Assembly: GCA_035341855.1 (NCBI GenBank)
Contig: DAOQWA010000010.1
Span: 1-64,000, forward strand
Direction: 5' to 3'
From: QQVM01 sp035341855
Lineage (GTDB): Bacteria; Bacteroidota; Bacteroidia; AKYH767-A; 2013-40CM-41-45
Length of the DNA stretch: 64,000 bases
Shown: piece by piece, positions 36,191-45,065 of the stretch
How positions within the stretch are numbered: position 1 is the stretch's first letter
Layout: each line of letters begins with the position of its first letter
The notes under the pieces: generated by a model
Database searches by the model: none
Told to the model about the DNA's origin: nothing
What the model saw: only the letters and a program-made list of their open reading frames with translations
Made by a program: the position numbers and the translations under genes

Positions 36191-38191
36191 TTAGCTTTGT
36201 CGCTTGATAATTTTTGTGGAAAGTAGTTTACCACTTTGGGTCTTGAGAGCCATATAGTAAACGCCATCCTCTATTGACATATTGTCTGAATAGATCAGAC
36301 GATTATTACCTTTACGAATGGAGTAAGTTTTTCTGAGAATCAAAGATCCATCGCTGCTGAATAGACTTAGCTCGGCGCTTTCATTTGTGTTTGAACTTAT
36401 TTCAAAATTGAATGATTCGGCAAATGGATTAGGGCTGATCCTTAATAGATTCGCTTTTTGATTTGTTATTTCAGATGGTCCGACTTTAACCGTTTTGAAT
36501 CCTTCAGATTTTCCATCATAGTCGGTTTGGGATAGCCTGTAGTATGTAGTATTTTCTGATGGCTCTCTATCCTGAAATGTATAATCCAGTTTCATTGTGG
36601 AGTTACCCTGTCCTTTGACTTTTCCGATAAGTGACCATGACTCGCCGTTCAGGGAACGCTCAATACTAAAGTAATCATTGTTAAGTTCTGATGCCGTTGA
36701 CCAGTTAAGCAGTACCACGTCTTCTTTTCTTGCAGCATTGAAACTCAGAAGTTCGACCGGCAAAGGACTGGAATTAATATTAATTGTCTGATAGTAAAAG
36801 TTCACTCGTCCACATTGATCCGTCACTTTTATTTTAACTATATCCAGTGTGTCGTTGGTTACAACCGGGGCAGTATATGTAGTATTTGAATCGCTTGAAT
36901 TTAAAAAATTACCACCAAGTGAACTGGTCCATTGATACGTATACGGCGGTGTTCCTGAAGTAGCATTCGAACTTACCGTTCCACTTTGTCCGACATTCAG
37001 ATTTGATGGTAGGGTGGCAGTGACAGATATTTTTTTTGTGGTACCCGCAAGAAGTATGAAGTTAAAGTATGCCCTTTGAGAGGCTATTCTTTCTGAAGCA
37101 GTTCCACCCGAGTTAAGATCGTGCCCTCCCTGATACATCACCCAACCGTTTGAGAGATCATTAAAAGCCGGTCCGTATACCAATACTGTTCCTTCTTTTG
37201 GAGAACTTCCTGTTCCGGTAGTTATACCTCTTCGTGTATTCGAATTCCACTGTCCGGCAGAAAGCGGTTGAAACCATTGTTCAGAGCCACCGGATGAAGC
37301 ACCGTGTGCATTACCCAGAAACTGCATTACAGGTTCGGTAGGATGGAAGTAGGTGAAGGGCGAGCTGGCCGGTTTTGCATGACTCTCCGGATTGCTCCCA
37401 CATTTGTTGGAGCCATAGCATTTGAGTCCGGACGATGTTAGAAAGTTTAACTGCTTTCCACTGCCTTGACAGTATTCCATCATACTCACAGAATGACATT
37501 CTGCCCAGATCCAGGATTTTTGTATTGTGACGAAATCGTAAAGATAATAATGGGTAGCCCAGGTAGGATCTCCGTGCGGGTTAGTCCAAACATCATAACA
37601 TTGTGAAAGACCTGCAGGTGTACCTATAGAATATGCTGAAGATGGTATTGCTGCGTTTTGATAGTATGTTTCAATGATATCCTGATTTGATGAAAGTGAA
37701 TCGATCATCACCAAAGGAAATGCAGTGAGCGTTGTATAAACCGGAACAGTAATATCCGTAGTAGTGTATGTGCCGACAATTCCCTGAGATTCCCAATAAC
37801 TTATTCTTCCGGAGATGGTGCTGTTGATGAATTCTACGGGAATTATAAATGCGCCGGTCTTATAATTTACCGAATTGTATGTAAAGTCTGTTCCATCTTT
37901 CGACTTAGATGTGTTGATGATCCATTTTACCGCGACATCATAGTTATGAATGAGATCATACAACATCCCATACGGTTTTAAAGCATTGGAATTTGATTGT
38001 GGACTGACTCCTAAGTTAATAATGAATGACCCTTTTGAAATGCTTTCATTGCCGGCACTTGCACTTGCGTCTTCTACCGGACCCATTTGTAATACGACGG
38101 AAAATATGCCAAATACTACACTTAATACAAACATAGACCCGATGATAAATCGAAAATCTACTTTTTGCTTTACCCTCAAGGAATTTTTCAT
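36191..38191 (-). CDS. T9SS-sorted secreted protein of unknown function
   Basis: 666 residues from ATG 38191. After a basic start a hydrophobic helix (IIGSMFVLSVVFGIFSVVLQ, about residues 15-36) acts as a signal peptide or anchor. Residues ~50-360 are an unrecognised domain rich in Trp, His, Cys and Gly (ECHSVSMMEYCQGSG, YHPTEP-like, NGWVMYQGGHDL). A PKD/Ig-like domain follows (TSGTPPYTYQWTSS), then a fibronectin-like block common before T9SS tails (PLPVELLSFNAARKEDVVLLNWSTASELNNDYFSIERS) and a type A sorting domain starting ISPNPF. It is predicted to reach the cell surface. Confidence 0.83.
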   Translation of the reverse strand: MKNSLRVKQKVDFRFIIGSMFVLSVVFGIFSVVLQMGPVEDASASAGNESISKGSFIINLGVSPQSNSNALKPYGMLYDLIHNYDVAVKWIINTSKSKDGTDFTYNSVNYKTGAFIIPVEFINSTISGRISYWESQGIVGTYTTTDITVPVYTTLTAFPLVMIDSLSSNQDIIETYYQNAAIPSSAYSIGTPAGLSQCYDVWTNPHGDPTWATHYYLYDFVTIQKSWIWAECHSVSMMEYCQGSGKQLNFLTSSGLKCYGSNKCGSNPESHAKPASSPFTYFHPTEPVMQFLGNAHGASSGGSEQWFQPLSAGQWNSNTRRGITTGTGSSPKEGTVLVYGPAFNDLSNGWVMYQGGHDLNSGGTASERIASQRAYFNFILLAGTTKKISVTATLPSNLNVGQSGTVSSNATSGTPPYTYQWTSSLGGNFLNSSDSNTTYTAPVVTNDTLDIVKIKVTDQCGRVNFYYQTININSSPLPVELLSFNAARKEDVVLLNWSTASELNNDYFSIERSLNGESWSLIGKVKGQGNSTMKLDYTFQDREPSENTTYYRLSQTDYDGKSEGFKTVKVGPSEITNQKANLLRISPNPFAESFNFEISSNTNESAELSLFSSDGSLILRKTYSIRKGNNRLIYSDNMSIEDGVYYMALKTQSGKLLSTKIIKRQS

Positions 38192-38481
38192 AGTCTCATA
38201 CGATAAGAAGGGCAAGGGTTGAGTGCCAATGCCTAAAATGTGTATAGTCATTTTAGGGATCTTCGTTTATCAAATAGTGAAAAAATCTTACAGAGTTATA
38301 GCCCGTGATTTGATTGACAAGCTCAAAAAGTTAAAATTTATCAGGGTAAATTGAAAATTTACCAGAGAATACTTACAGTTTAATGGAGACCTTCAAAGGA
38401 TGAAAAAATGGATGTTCTATCAAAGCACTTTTCATGATTTGATCAAATTGTTAACCGTGATACGGGCATTCGTAAATAATA

Positions 38482-38874
38482 TCATTTCTCCAATACCTGT
38501 TTTATATCAGGTAGAAAATATAATTCACTTTTTAGAATTTTCCCGTCTTCGCGATAAATAGGTTGTTTATTTTTATCCAACTTACTCATATTGCTTCGGT
38601 GAATTTCATCAAAAACTTCTTCGATCTTATGTTGTAATCCATGAGCAATGATGGTACCAAATAAAATATACATTTTATCACCTAATGCATCCGCTATTAA
38701 GCTAATGTCTCCCTGCTTGCAGGCTTCCAGGTATTCATCATTTTCTTCAGCCATCAAACGGTGGCGAAGATCAACAATACGTTCTGATATTTCCGCCTGA
38801 GGACTTTCATGATATTCCAGCTTGAATACTTCATGAAATTCTTTTACAAGATTTATTTTATCAATAAGTGCCAT
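38482..38874 (-). CDS. MazG/PRA-PH-like nucleotide pyrophosphohydrolase
   Basis: 130 residues, all helical by inspection. EENDE (43-47) and ADALGD (61-66) form the ExxE...ExxD-like acidic metal site of the all-alpha NTP pyrophosphatase superfamily (MazG, phosphoribosyl-ATP pyrophosphohydrolase-like). It probably hydrolyses a nucleoside triphosphate to the monophosphate. Its true substrate is unknown. It is 43 nt downstream of the carboxylase gene. Confidence 0.75.
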   Translation of the reverse strand: MALIDKINLVKEFHEVFKLEYHESPQAEISERIVDLRHRLMAEENDEYLEACKQGDISLIADALGDKMYILFGTIIAHGLQHKIEEVFDEIHRSNMSKLDKNKQPIYREDGKILKSELYFLPDIKQVLEK

Positions 38875-38917
38875 GTGAATTGTTTTTATATTTAAATGTG
38901 ATCAGAGAAGTGAATTT

Positions 38918-40549
38918 TCAAGTTTGAATTATACCAACATTATAAGCTTTTGTAATTGGAGCATGATCTGCAGCTTCTATACCCATTGAAATCCATTTTC
39001 TGGTATCAAGTGGGTCAATTATTGCATCAACCCACAGCCGGGCAGCCGCATAGTATGGATTAATCTGTTCATTATAGCTTTCAGTGATCTTTGTCAACAA
39101 TGCTTCTTCATCTTCCGGTGTTATCACCTTACCATTTGCTTTGAGGGCACTGACTTGAATTTGTAAAAGTGTCTTTGCGGCTTGAGCACCACCCATTACC
39201 CCGATTTGTGCTGAAGGCCAGGCAACGATCAGTCTTGGGTCGTATGCTTTTCCGCACATAGCATAATTACCTGCACCGTATGAATTTCCGATCACAATAG
39301 TAAACTTAGGAACTATTGAATTACTCATCGCATTTACCATCTTAGCACCATCTTTGATAATTCCACCATGCTCACTTCTGGAACCTACCATAAACCCGGT
39401 AACATCCTGAAGAAAGACAAGAGGGATTCTTCTCTGATTACAGTTCATTATAAAACGTGAAGCCTTGTCAGCTGAATCAGAATAGATGACACCTCCAAAA
39501 CGCATCTCACCTTTTTTCGTCTTTACTACCTTTCTCTGATTTGCAACAATACCGACAGCCCATCCATCGATTCTTGCGGTACCGCAAATTATACTTTGCC
39601 CGAATTTATCTTTGTACTCTTCGAATTCACCTTTGTCGACGAGTCGGTAAATCACCTCATGCATATCATATTGTTTTCCTGCATCAGTAGGTATTATGCC
39701 GTATATATCTTTTGGATTTTTAACAGGTGCAGCGGGTTTCGCTCTGTTAAATCCTGCCTTTTCAAATTCGCCAAGCTTACTGAAAATATTTTTAATATGA
39801 TCCAGAGCTGCTTTATCGTTTTCGAATTTATTATCAGTGACACCGGAGATCTCACATTGCGTGGTCGCTCCGCCTAAAGTTTCATTGTCGATATCTTCAC
39901 CTATGGCAGCTTTCACCAGGTACGATCCTGCCAGAAAGATACTTCCGGTTTTATCTACTATCATCGCCTCATCGCTCATGATTGGCAGATACGCACCTCC
40001 GGCAACGCAACTTCCCATGATGGCTGCTACCTGGATGATTCCCATCGAAGACATGATCGCGTTGTTTCGAAAAATTCTTCCGAAGTGTTCTTTGTCGGGA
40101 AATATCTCATCTTGCATAGGAAGAAATACTCCTGCACTGTCTACGAGGTAAATAATTGGCAATCTATTTTCAAGTGCAATTTCCTGAGCTCGCAGGTTTT
40201 TCTTTCCACTCATGGGAAACCATGCTCCGGCTTTAACAGTTGCATCATTTGCTACGATCACACACTGCCGACCTGAAACATATCCAATACCAACGACAAC
40301 TCCTGCGGCCGGACAACCGCCATATTCACCATACATTCCTTCCGCTGCGAACTCACCAATTTCTATAAATGGAGATTTTTTATCAATAAGATATTGCACT
40401 CTTTCTCTGGCAAGCATTTTACCTTGATCGTGTTGTTTTTTAGAATTTTTTTCACCACCACCTGCAGAGACAATTTTTTGCTTGTGTTTAAGCCTATCAA
40501 CCAGCTGACGCATGGTATCTTCATTCTTATTAAATTCAATATCACTCAT
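38918..40549 (-). CDS. Acyl-CoA carboxylase, carboxyltransferase (beta) subunit
   Basis: 543 residues with the two crotonase-fold halves of biotin-dependent carboxyltransferases. LPMQDEIFPDKEHFGRIFRNNAIMSS and the AIMGSCVAGGAYLPIMSDEAMIV region are closest in style to methylcrotonoyl-CoA carboxylase, though propionyl-CoA carboxylase is possible. The second half has FLQDVTGFMVGSRSEHGGIIKDGAKM and GNSYGAGNYAMCGKAYDPR. It transfers CO2 from carboxybiotin to an acyl-CoA. No biotin carboxylase/carrier gene is nearby, so the alpha subunit must be encoded elsewhere. Confidence 0.92.
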   Translation of the reverse strand: MSDIEFNKNEDTMRQLVDRLKHKQKIVSAGGGEKNSKKQHDQGKMLARERVQYLIDKKSPFIEIGEFAAEGMYGEYGGCPAAGVVVGIGYVSGRQCVIVANDATVKAGAWFPMSGKKNLRAQEIALENRLPIIYLVDSAGVFLPMQDEIFPDKEHFGRIFRNNAIMSSMGIIQVAAIMGSCVAGGAYLPIMSDEAMIVDKTGSIFLAGSYLVKAAIGEDIDNETLGGATTQCEISGVTDNKFENDKAALDHIKNIFSKLGEFEKAGFNRAKPAAPVKNPKDIYGIIPTDAGKQYDMHEVIYRLVDKGEFEEYKDKFGQSIICGTARIDGWAVGIVANQRKVVKTKKGEMRFGGVIYSDSADKASRFIMNCNQRRIPLVFLQDVTGFMVGSRSEHGGIIKDGAKMVNAMSNSIVPKFTIVIGNSYGAGNYAMCGKAYDPRLIVAWPSAQIGVMGGAQAAKTLLQIQVSALKANGKVITPEDEEALLTKITESYNEQINPYYAAARLWVDAIIDPLDTRKWISMGIEAADHAPITKAYNVGIIQT

Positions 40550-40568
40550 GAGGTCATTAATTTGATGT

Positions 40569-40576
40569 CAAAGATA
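40569..40576 (-). promoter_or_regulatory. Candidate -7 element for the carboxylase gene
   Basis: Perfect TATCTTTG on the minus strand, 20 nt upstream of the ATG at 40549; no clear -33 element. Confidence 0.45.
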
Positions 40577-40724
40577 TAGGATTTCTGCAGGTGCGGGTCG
40601 TATCGGGAAACAATGTTAAAAAAGACTCAGAACTATAATTTTCAAGATGTTGAATTCGAGTCTGTAAATTATAAATATATGTTTTTAATGAGGAAGAAGG
40701 CTACGGTCAAATTGTTAGACAATA

Positions 40725-40750
40725 AAAATTACAGTCCTGCAATCAGGACT
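40725..40750 (-). terminator. Rho-independent terminator after the GH16-like gene
   Basis: On the minus strand AGTCCTG, loop ATTG, CAGGACT, then a T-rich tract. The stem includes the stop codon of the gene ending at 40743. Confidence 0.65.
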
Positions 40751-41639
40751 TGTCCTTTGATTTCTTGAAGATTCGAATCTTTGGGATTGCAGGTTTGTGT
40801 TTTTCGAACTTAAATGGGATGAATTCAAAACTTGAAATAACAACCTCTACTGTTTTTAAGCTTGCAGTTTCTGTAGCTTTATACAGCCAAGTATTGATGC
40901 TTACCTTTTCGTCACCGGTGCGATAAACACTTTCAGGTTTATAGGTCCATTTTTGGATTGCTTTTCGTAAACTGTCAGGAAGAGTATCACCGGTATAATA
41001 GGATGAAAAGCTAAATTTGCGTTTACGAACTTCAATTATATGCTTTGAAGGGAGATTCAGATCAGTCTGAAATCTGTGTGGTTGATCTTCGTATGGTTGA
41101 ATTACATATTGAGAATTTTCATTTTTTTCCTTTCCCCATTTAGAAAATTCTATGTCAATTTCCTTATGAGCATTGCTTGTGTCCAGGTGGTCGTACATGA
41201 ATAGACCTATCACCATATCTTTATCCAATGCCTGGGGCAATGGGTCAAGGTGAAAAATGTATTTGCCATATCCAAGACTTTTTGTAAGTCTTACTTCAGA
41301 GCAATACCATTTTTCATTTCGTTGGATGATTCTTAAATGCAATTTTCCAAGGCTATCAACCCATACGTTACTGTCTGCATTAGAAAAATAGTTTTTTCCG
41401 GGACCGGTCAATCTTTCTTTTGAGTCTTTTATTACCCATTCGAAATTTGCAAATTGTATGGTGTCTCCGGTATAAAATTTATCTTTTAAAGTTTCCGCTT
41501 CTAATGCATGCATATCTACGGTTAGTAAGAGTGATAATATGAATACAAAAATGGTATTTGATCTGATAATTATCTTGATCACTTCGTTATTTACCGAAGT
41601 CTTGCCAAACAAATCACTTATGCCTTTAAAAAAAATCAT
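40743..41639 (-). CDS. GH16-like glycoside hydrolase domain protein
   Basis: 298 residues. A hydrophobic segment (IIIRSNTIFVFILSLLLTV, ~22-41) looks like a signal peptide. The rest is a beta-sandwich with Glu160-Ile-Asp162-Ile-Glu164, the ExDxE catalytic motif of family 16 (laminarinase, agarase, lichenase-like), preceded by SEVRLTKSLGYGKY. It may cleave or remodel a beta-glucan-type polysaccharide outside the cytoplasm. The start overlaps the xerD stop by 4 nt (ATGA), an unexpected pairing. Confidence 0.78.
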   Translation of the reverse strand: MIFFKGISDLFGKTSVNNEVIKIIIRSNTIFVFILSLLLTVDMHALEAETLKDKFYTGDTIQFANFEWVIKDSKERLTGPGKNYFSNADSNVWVDSLGKLHLRIIQRNEKWYCSEVRLTKSLGYGKYIFHLDPLPQALDKDMVIGLFMYDHLDTSNAHKEIDIEFSKWGKEKNENSQYVIQPYEDQPHRFQTDLNLPSKHIIEVRKRKFSFSSYYTGDTLPDSLRKAIQKWTYKPESVYRTGDEKVSINTWLYKATETASLKTVEVVISSFEFIPFKFEKHKPAIPKIRIFKKSKDKS

Positions 41640-42535
41640 GCTCGTGGATGATGTTGAATAATCGATTGTCTTAAGTAATCTCTATCAAGGTGTGTGTATA
41701 TCTCAGTTGTGGTGATTGACTCGTGTCCAAGCATCTCTTGCACTGCCCTAAGATCTGCTCCGCCTTCGATGAGATGTGTTGCAAATGAATGCCTGAATGT
41801 ATGTGGACTTATAGATTTCTTTAGATTTATCTTTTGCGATAGTTGTTTAATAATTGTAAATATCATTACACGACTGAGCCGATTTCCTCTTTTGTTGAGG
41901 AACACAACATCTTCAGCACCTGATTGTATTCTTTGGTGATTCCGAATTTCTTTTAGGTAGATTTTGATGTATTTGATGGCAACACTCCCCATTGGAACCA
42001 GCCGTTCTTTATCGCCTTTCCCTGTTACCTTAACAAAACCGATTTCGGTGTGAAGGTTACTTAATTTTAAATTTACCAGCTCACTCACTCGTAAGCCGCA
42101 GCTATATAGTGTTTCGAGGATGGCCTTGTTTCGGGTTCCTTCCGGTTTACTTTGGTCTATTGCTTCAATGAGATGATTGATATCTTCGATACTTAATGTG
42201 TCGGGTAATTGCCTTCCTAATCTTGGTGTTTCAAGAAGTTGTGCCGGGTCATTACTTATGATGTTCTCGAGAAGGCAATATTTGAAGAATCCTTTTATTC
42301 CACTGATGATACGTGCCTGACTTCTTGCGCCTAATCCGATCTCATTGATCCATTGGATGAAGAATTGCAGGTCTTGCAGTTTGATTTCGGCAGGACTGAC
42401 TTTCAGGGCTTTGAAAGTTAAAAACCTGTCAAGTAAAGCAATGTCATGCAGATAAGCCTGAACGGAATTATCCGAAAGGGATCTTTCCAATTTCAGGTAA
42501 GACTTGTATCCGCTTATGTATGATTTCCAAGACAT
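41636..42535 (-). CDS. xerD: Tyrosine recombinase XerD
   Basis: 299 residues, standard size. An N-terminal SAM-like DNA-binding domain precedes the catalytic domain with Arg149, Lys173, His245, Arg248, His271 and nucleophile Tyr280, all in the expected context (CGLRVSEL, TGKGDKERLVP, SPHTFRHSFATHL, LGHESITTTEIYTH). It resolves chromosome dimers at dif with XerC. Its position next to a divergent aroQ is a common Bacteroidota arrangement and argues against an integrase of a mobile element. Confidence 0.93.
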   Translation of the reverse strand: MSWKSYISGYKSYLKLERSLSDNSVQAYLHDIALLDRFLTFKALKVSPAEIKLQDLQFFIQWINEIGLGARSQARIISGIKGFFKYCLLENIISNDPAQLLETPRLGRQLPDTLSIEDINHLIEAIDQSKPEGTRNKAILETLYSCGLRVSELVNLKLSNLHTEIGFVKVTGKGDKERLVPMGSVAIKYIKIYLKEIRNHQRIQSGAEDVVFLNKRGNRLSRVMIFTIIKQLSQKINLKKSISPHTFRHSFATHLIEGGADLRAVQEMLGHESITTTEIYTHLDRDYLRQSIIQHHPRA

Positions 42536-42634
42536 AGATGCTATATCGGCAAGGTATCAAAAGTGTCAAATTCCTCATCCCTATTGACCTCCCGCCATAA
42601 AACTTTTCCACATTTAGAATTGAATAATTGTGAG

Positions 42635-42642
42635 TAGTTTTG
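42635..42642 (+). promoter_or_regulatory. Candidate -7 element for aroQ
   Basis: TAGTTTTG fits TAnnTTTG and lies 29 nt before the aroQ ATG in the xerD/aroQ divergent region; -33 element unclear. Confidence 0.4.
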
Positions 42643-42670
42643 TCTCAATAGAAGGATTTATCGGTCAAAT

Positions 42671-43099
42671 ATGAAGCTATTAATCTTGAACGGTCCCAAT
42701 TTAAATCTATTGGGTCAAAGAGAGCCTTCGATTTACGGAGAGGGTTCTTTTGATACCTATTTGGAGTCACTCAGAAAGAGGTTTTCAGGTGTTGAAATTG
42801 ATTACTTTCAGTCAAATGTGGAAGGTGAGATCATCAACAGACTTCATTCCGCCATGAAGAATCATGAAGGGATCATACTTAATGCCGGTGGTTATACCCA
42901 CACTTCTGTATCAATATCAGATGCAATTGCAGCAATTAATGTTCCGGTGATAGAAGTGCATATTTCTAATATTCATGCACGTGAAGAATACAGACATAAT
43001 TCTCTTTTAGCTAAAAATTGCGCGGGGGTGATCACCGGATTCGGTTTACATTCTTACGCACTGGCAATTGAGGCTTTCCTATTTAATGGAAAAAAATAG
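42671..43099 (+). CDS. aroQ: 3-dehydroquinate dehydratase, type II
   Basis: 142 residues, the small type II form. ILNGPNLNLLGQREPSIYG with the catalytic Tyr, FQSNVEGEIINRLH, ILNAGGYTHTS and VEVHISNIHAREEYRHNS with the catalytic His are all diagnostic. It dehydrates 3-dehydroquinate to 3-dehydroshikimate in aromatic amino-acid synthesis. It ends 8 nt before the convergent DUF2723 gene. Confidence 0.97.
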   Translation: MKLLILNGPNLNLLGQREPSIYGEGSFDTYLESLRKRFSGVEIDYFQSNVEGEIINRLHSAMKNHEGIILNAGGYTHTSVSISDAIAAINVPVIEVHISNIHAREEYRHNSLLAKNCAGVITGFGLHSYALAIEAFLFNGKK

Positions 43100-43107
43100 G
43101 TCTGGTG

Positions 43108-45048
43108 TTATTTGATTTTGTATGCGAATGACATGCTTTTCTTCATTTCACGTTGGAGTTTCATGATCCTTGTATGGGTATTTTCTGCTCTCCTTTTTCT
43201 ATTTATGTCATTATTGGCATTGTAAAATGCAATATGCTGATCGAGCATTGCCTGAAAATCCACAAGCTTATCAAGAGCTCCTGCATCTTCAAATAATAGG
43301 GGAGATCTAAGGAACTTAAAATCCATGTTTAAAAAATATTCAGCGCTGCTTGAGTCCCCGGGGATCGTCGACATATAGCTTCCGGATACATACCTGTTCG
43401 GGTTATAGATCTTTTCACGCATATAAAACACATGAGCTCTTGGATCAGTCATGAAAGCTCTGTTTTCCACTTTTGCCACATTTTCAATTTTGGCGATAAG
43501 CCGTTTGAATGAGTTCATCAGTTCAACTGTACTAAGGTCGCAACCGGTCGTGATTACCTGATATGGATGTTCTAAGCGGAGCTCTTCGATGAATGCATCA
43601 TACTCCATTGCAATCTCTTTATAAAACTCCGGGTATTGCAAAGGAAGTATCCTGTAGTGTGTAAATTTTATATCATAATTTATAACGATAAGGTCAGGCC
43701 TGAAATTTTCGACTAGCCGATAGTAGTTATAGAGCATTACCGTTGTCCAGTCCGAAATAAGGACTACACTGTTTTGCGGACAGGATTTGTCAAGAAGTTG
43801 CATCAATTCCGTACCGACAGGATAGGATTTTCTATTGTGTGTGGGGTAATTAATGATTACAGATCCAATAATTAACAGAGGAAGGATGTATAAAAGTTTC
43901 CACTTCCGGAAATACTTTTGGATGCCGAACATGACGGAAAGCATCAATATCATAAAAGGTAATAACATATAAGCATCCGTACTTGCCCACTGATTATTAT
44001 TGACCTGATAGAAGAACAGAAATAAGAAATAAGTTAGGATTATAAATAAAAGCGCTTTTCTTTTCGTGTTTATAAGAGTGACAATTCCTAGCACCAAAAA
44101 AGGGATGAAGACTCCAATTTGATAAAGACTGAGTTTTAAGAAAAAAGGAACTCTGGCAGAAATAATCTCTTTAGATGTGTCTGTCAGATTCTTGGTATAT
44201 GCTCCACCACGCAGATGAAAAATTAAATTTTCAATGGTGTCAGGTTTGCTGAACATGAATAAATATTCGTTTTGCGCACGAATATATAACCAGGTATAGA
44301 ATGCGAACGTAATCACCGCAGCAACGCCGGCTAGTGTCCAGAACTTAGGATTCTGAAGCACGCTCAGATACTCAATGAATATTGATTTTTTTTGTTGTTT
44401 ATTTTTTTTCTTGGACGGGTTTTCGATAGCCGTACCAGTAAGGATATGTGGAAGAAAGAAGAATGGCACGAAAGGGAGAAAAAATATCATCGTCACATGA
44501 TGATTGCTCAAAGCTAAGGCAATTCCAAAGCCGCCAAGGATAAGAAATTTGTATTTTCCCGATGAGTTGTAATTTACAAGTGCAAAGAGCGTCAATGCCA
44601 TTGTCATACACTGGAAAGCATACACTTCAATATTATTAGCCCATGCCCATGTAGTTGGAGCAACTGCAAAGCCTATGGCTGTGAACAAGGCAATCCAGTT
44701 ATTTTGAGAATAAGTTTTCGGGTCAGAATTAGATAGGATTAGGATTTTATAAAATGTAAAAAAGAGGAGAAGGGAAGCAAGTGAAACACAGAATCCGGAG
44801 AAAAGGGTGAGGGATATTATTGTAGGTGCTCCCATGAGTGAGCTGATATTTTCCCATAGCATTGCACTCATGATATAAGCCGGAGTTCCGGGCGGATGCG
44901 CAATGCTTCCCAGACTTACCACCGTTGCGAATTCTGCAGAGTCATCAAACATCAGGGTATTTGCACTTGTCAGATAGAACAGTGCAAAGGGTAGGATGAA
45001 GCTAAGAAGGGCAGGTACTAATTTTGCTTTTGGATTAGTTTCGTTCAT
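43108..45048 (-). CDS. DUF2723 multi-pass membrane protein
   Basis: 646 residues. The N-terminal half has about ten membrane helices; the conserved DUF2723 region starts near FYLTSANTLMFDDSAEFATVVSLGSIAHPPGTPAY. The C-terminal ~250 residues include a soluble, possibly periplasmic part. The family is related to GT-C glycosyltransferases, and the eukaryotic member TMEM260 is an O-mannosyltransferase, so a role in glycosylating exported proteins is plausible. The bacterial substrate is not known. The gene follows the EamA gene by 17 nt. Confidence 0.87.
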   Translation of the reverse strand: MNETNPKAKLVPALLSFILPFALFYLTSANTLMFDDSAEFATVVSLGSIAHPPGTPAYIMSAMLWENISSLMGAPTIISLTLFSGFCVSLASLLLFFTFYKILILSNSDPKTYSQNNWIALFTAIGFAVAPTTWAWANNIEVYAFQCMTMALTLFALVNYNSSGKYKFLILGGFGIALALSNHHVTMIFFLPFVPFFFLPHILTGTAIENPSKKKNKQQKKSIFIEYLSVLQNPKFWTLAGVAAVITFAFYTWLYIRAQNEYLFMFSKPDTIENLIFHLRGGAYTKNLTDTSKEIISARVPFFLKLSLYQIGVFIPFLVLGIVTLINTKRKALLFIILTYFLFLFFYQVNNNQWASTDAYMLLPFMILMLSVMFGIQKYFRKWKLLYILPLLIIGSVIINYPTHNRKSYPVGTELMQLLDKSCPQNSVVLISDWTTVMLYNYYRLVENFRPDLIVINYDIKFTHYRILPLQYPEFYKEIAMEYDAFIEELRLEHPYQVITTGCDLSTVELMNSFKRLIAKIENVAKVENRAFMTDPRAHVFYMREKIYNPNRYVSGSYMSTIPGDSSSAEYFLNMDFKFLRSPLLFEDAGALDKLVDFQAMLDQHIAFYNANNDINRKRRAENTHTRIMKLQREMKKSMSFAYKIK

Positions 45049-45065
45049 TTAAGTTTATGGAAGCT

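Noticed and set aside
41636..42535. XerD-like gene as an integrase of a mobile element
   Set aside because: Standard chromosomal XerD length and residues, next to aroQ as in other Bacteroidota, with no attachment repeats or cargo seen.
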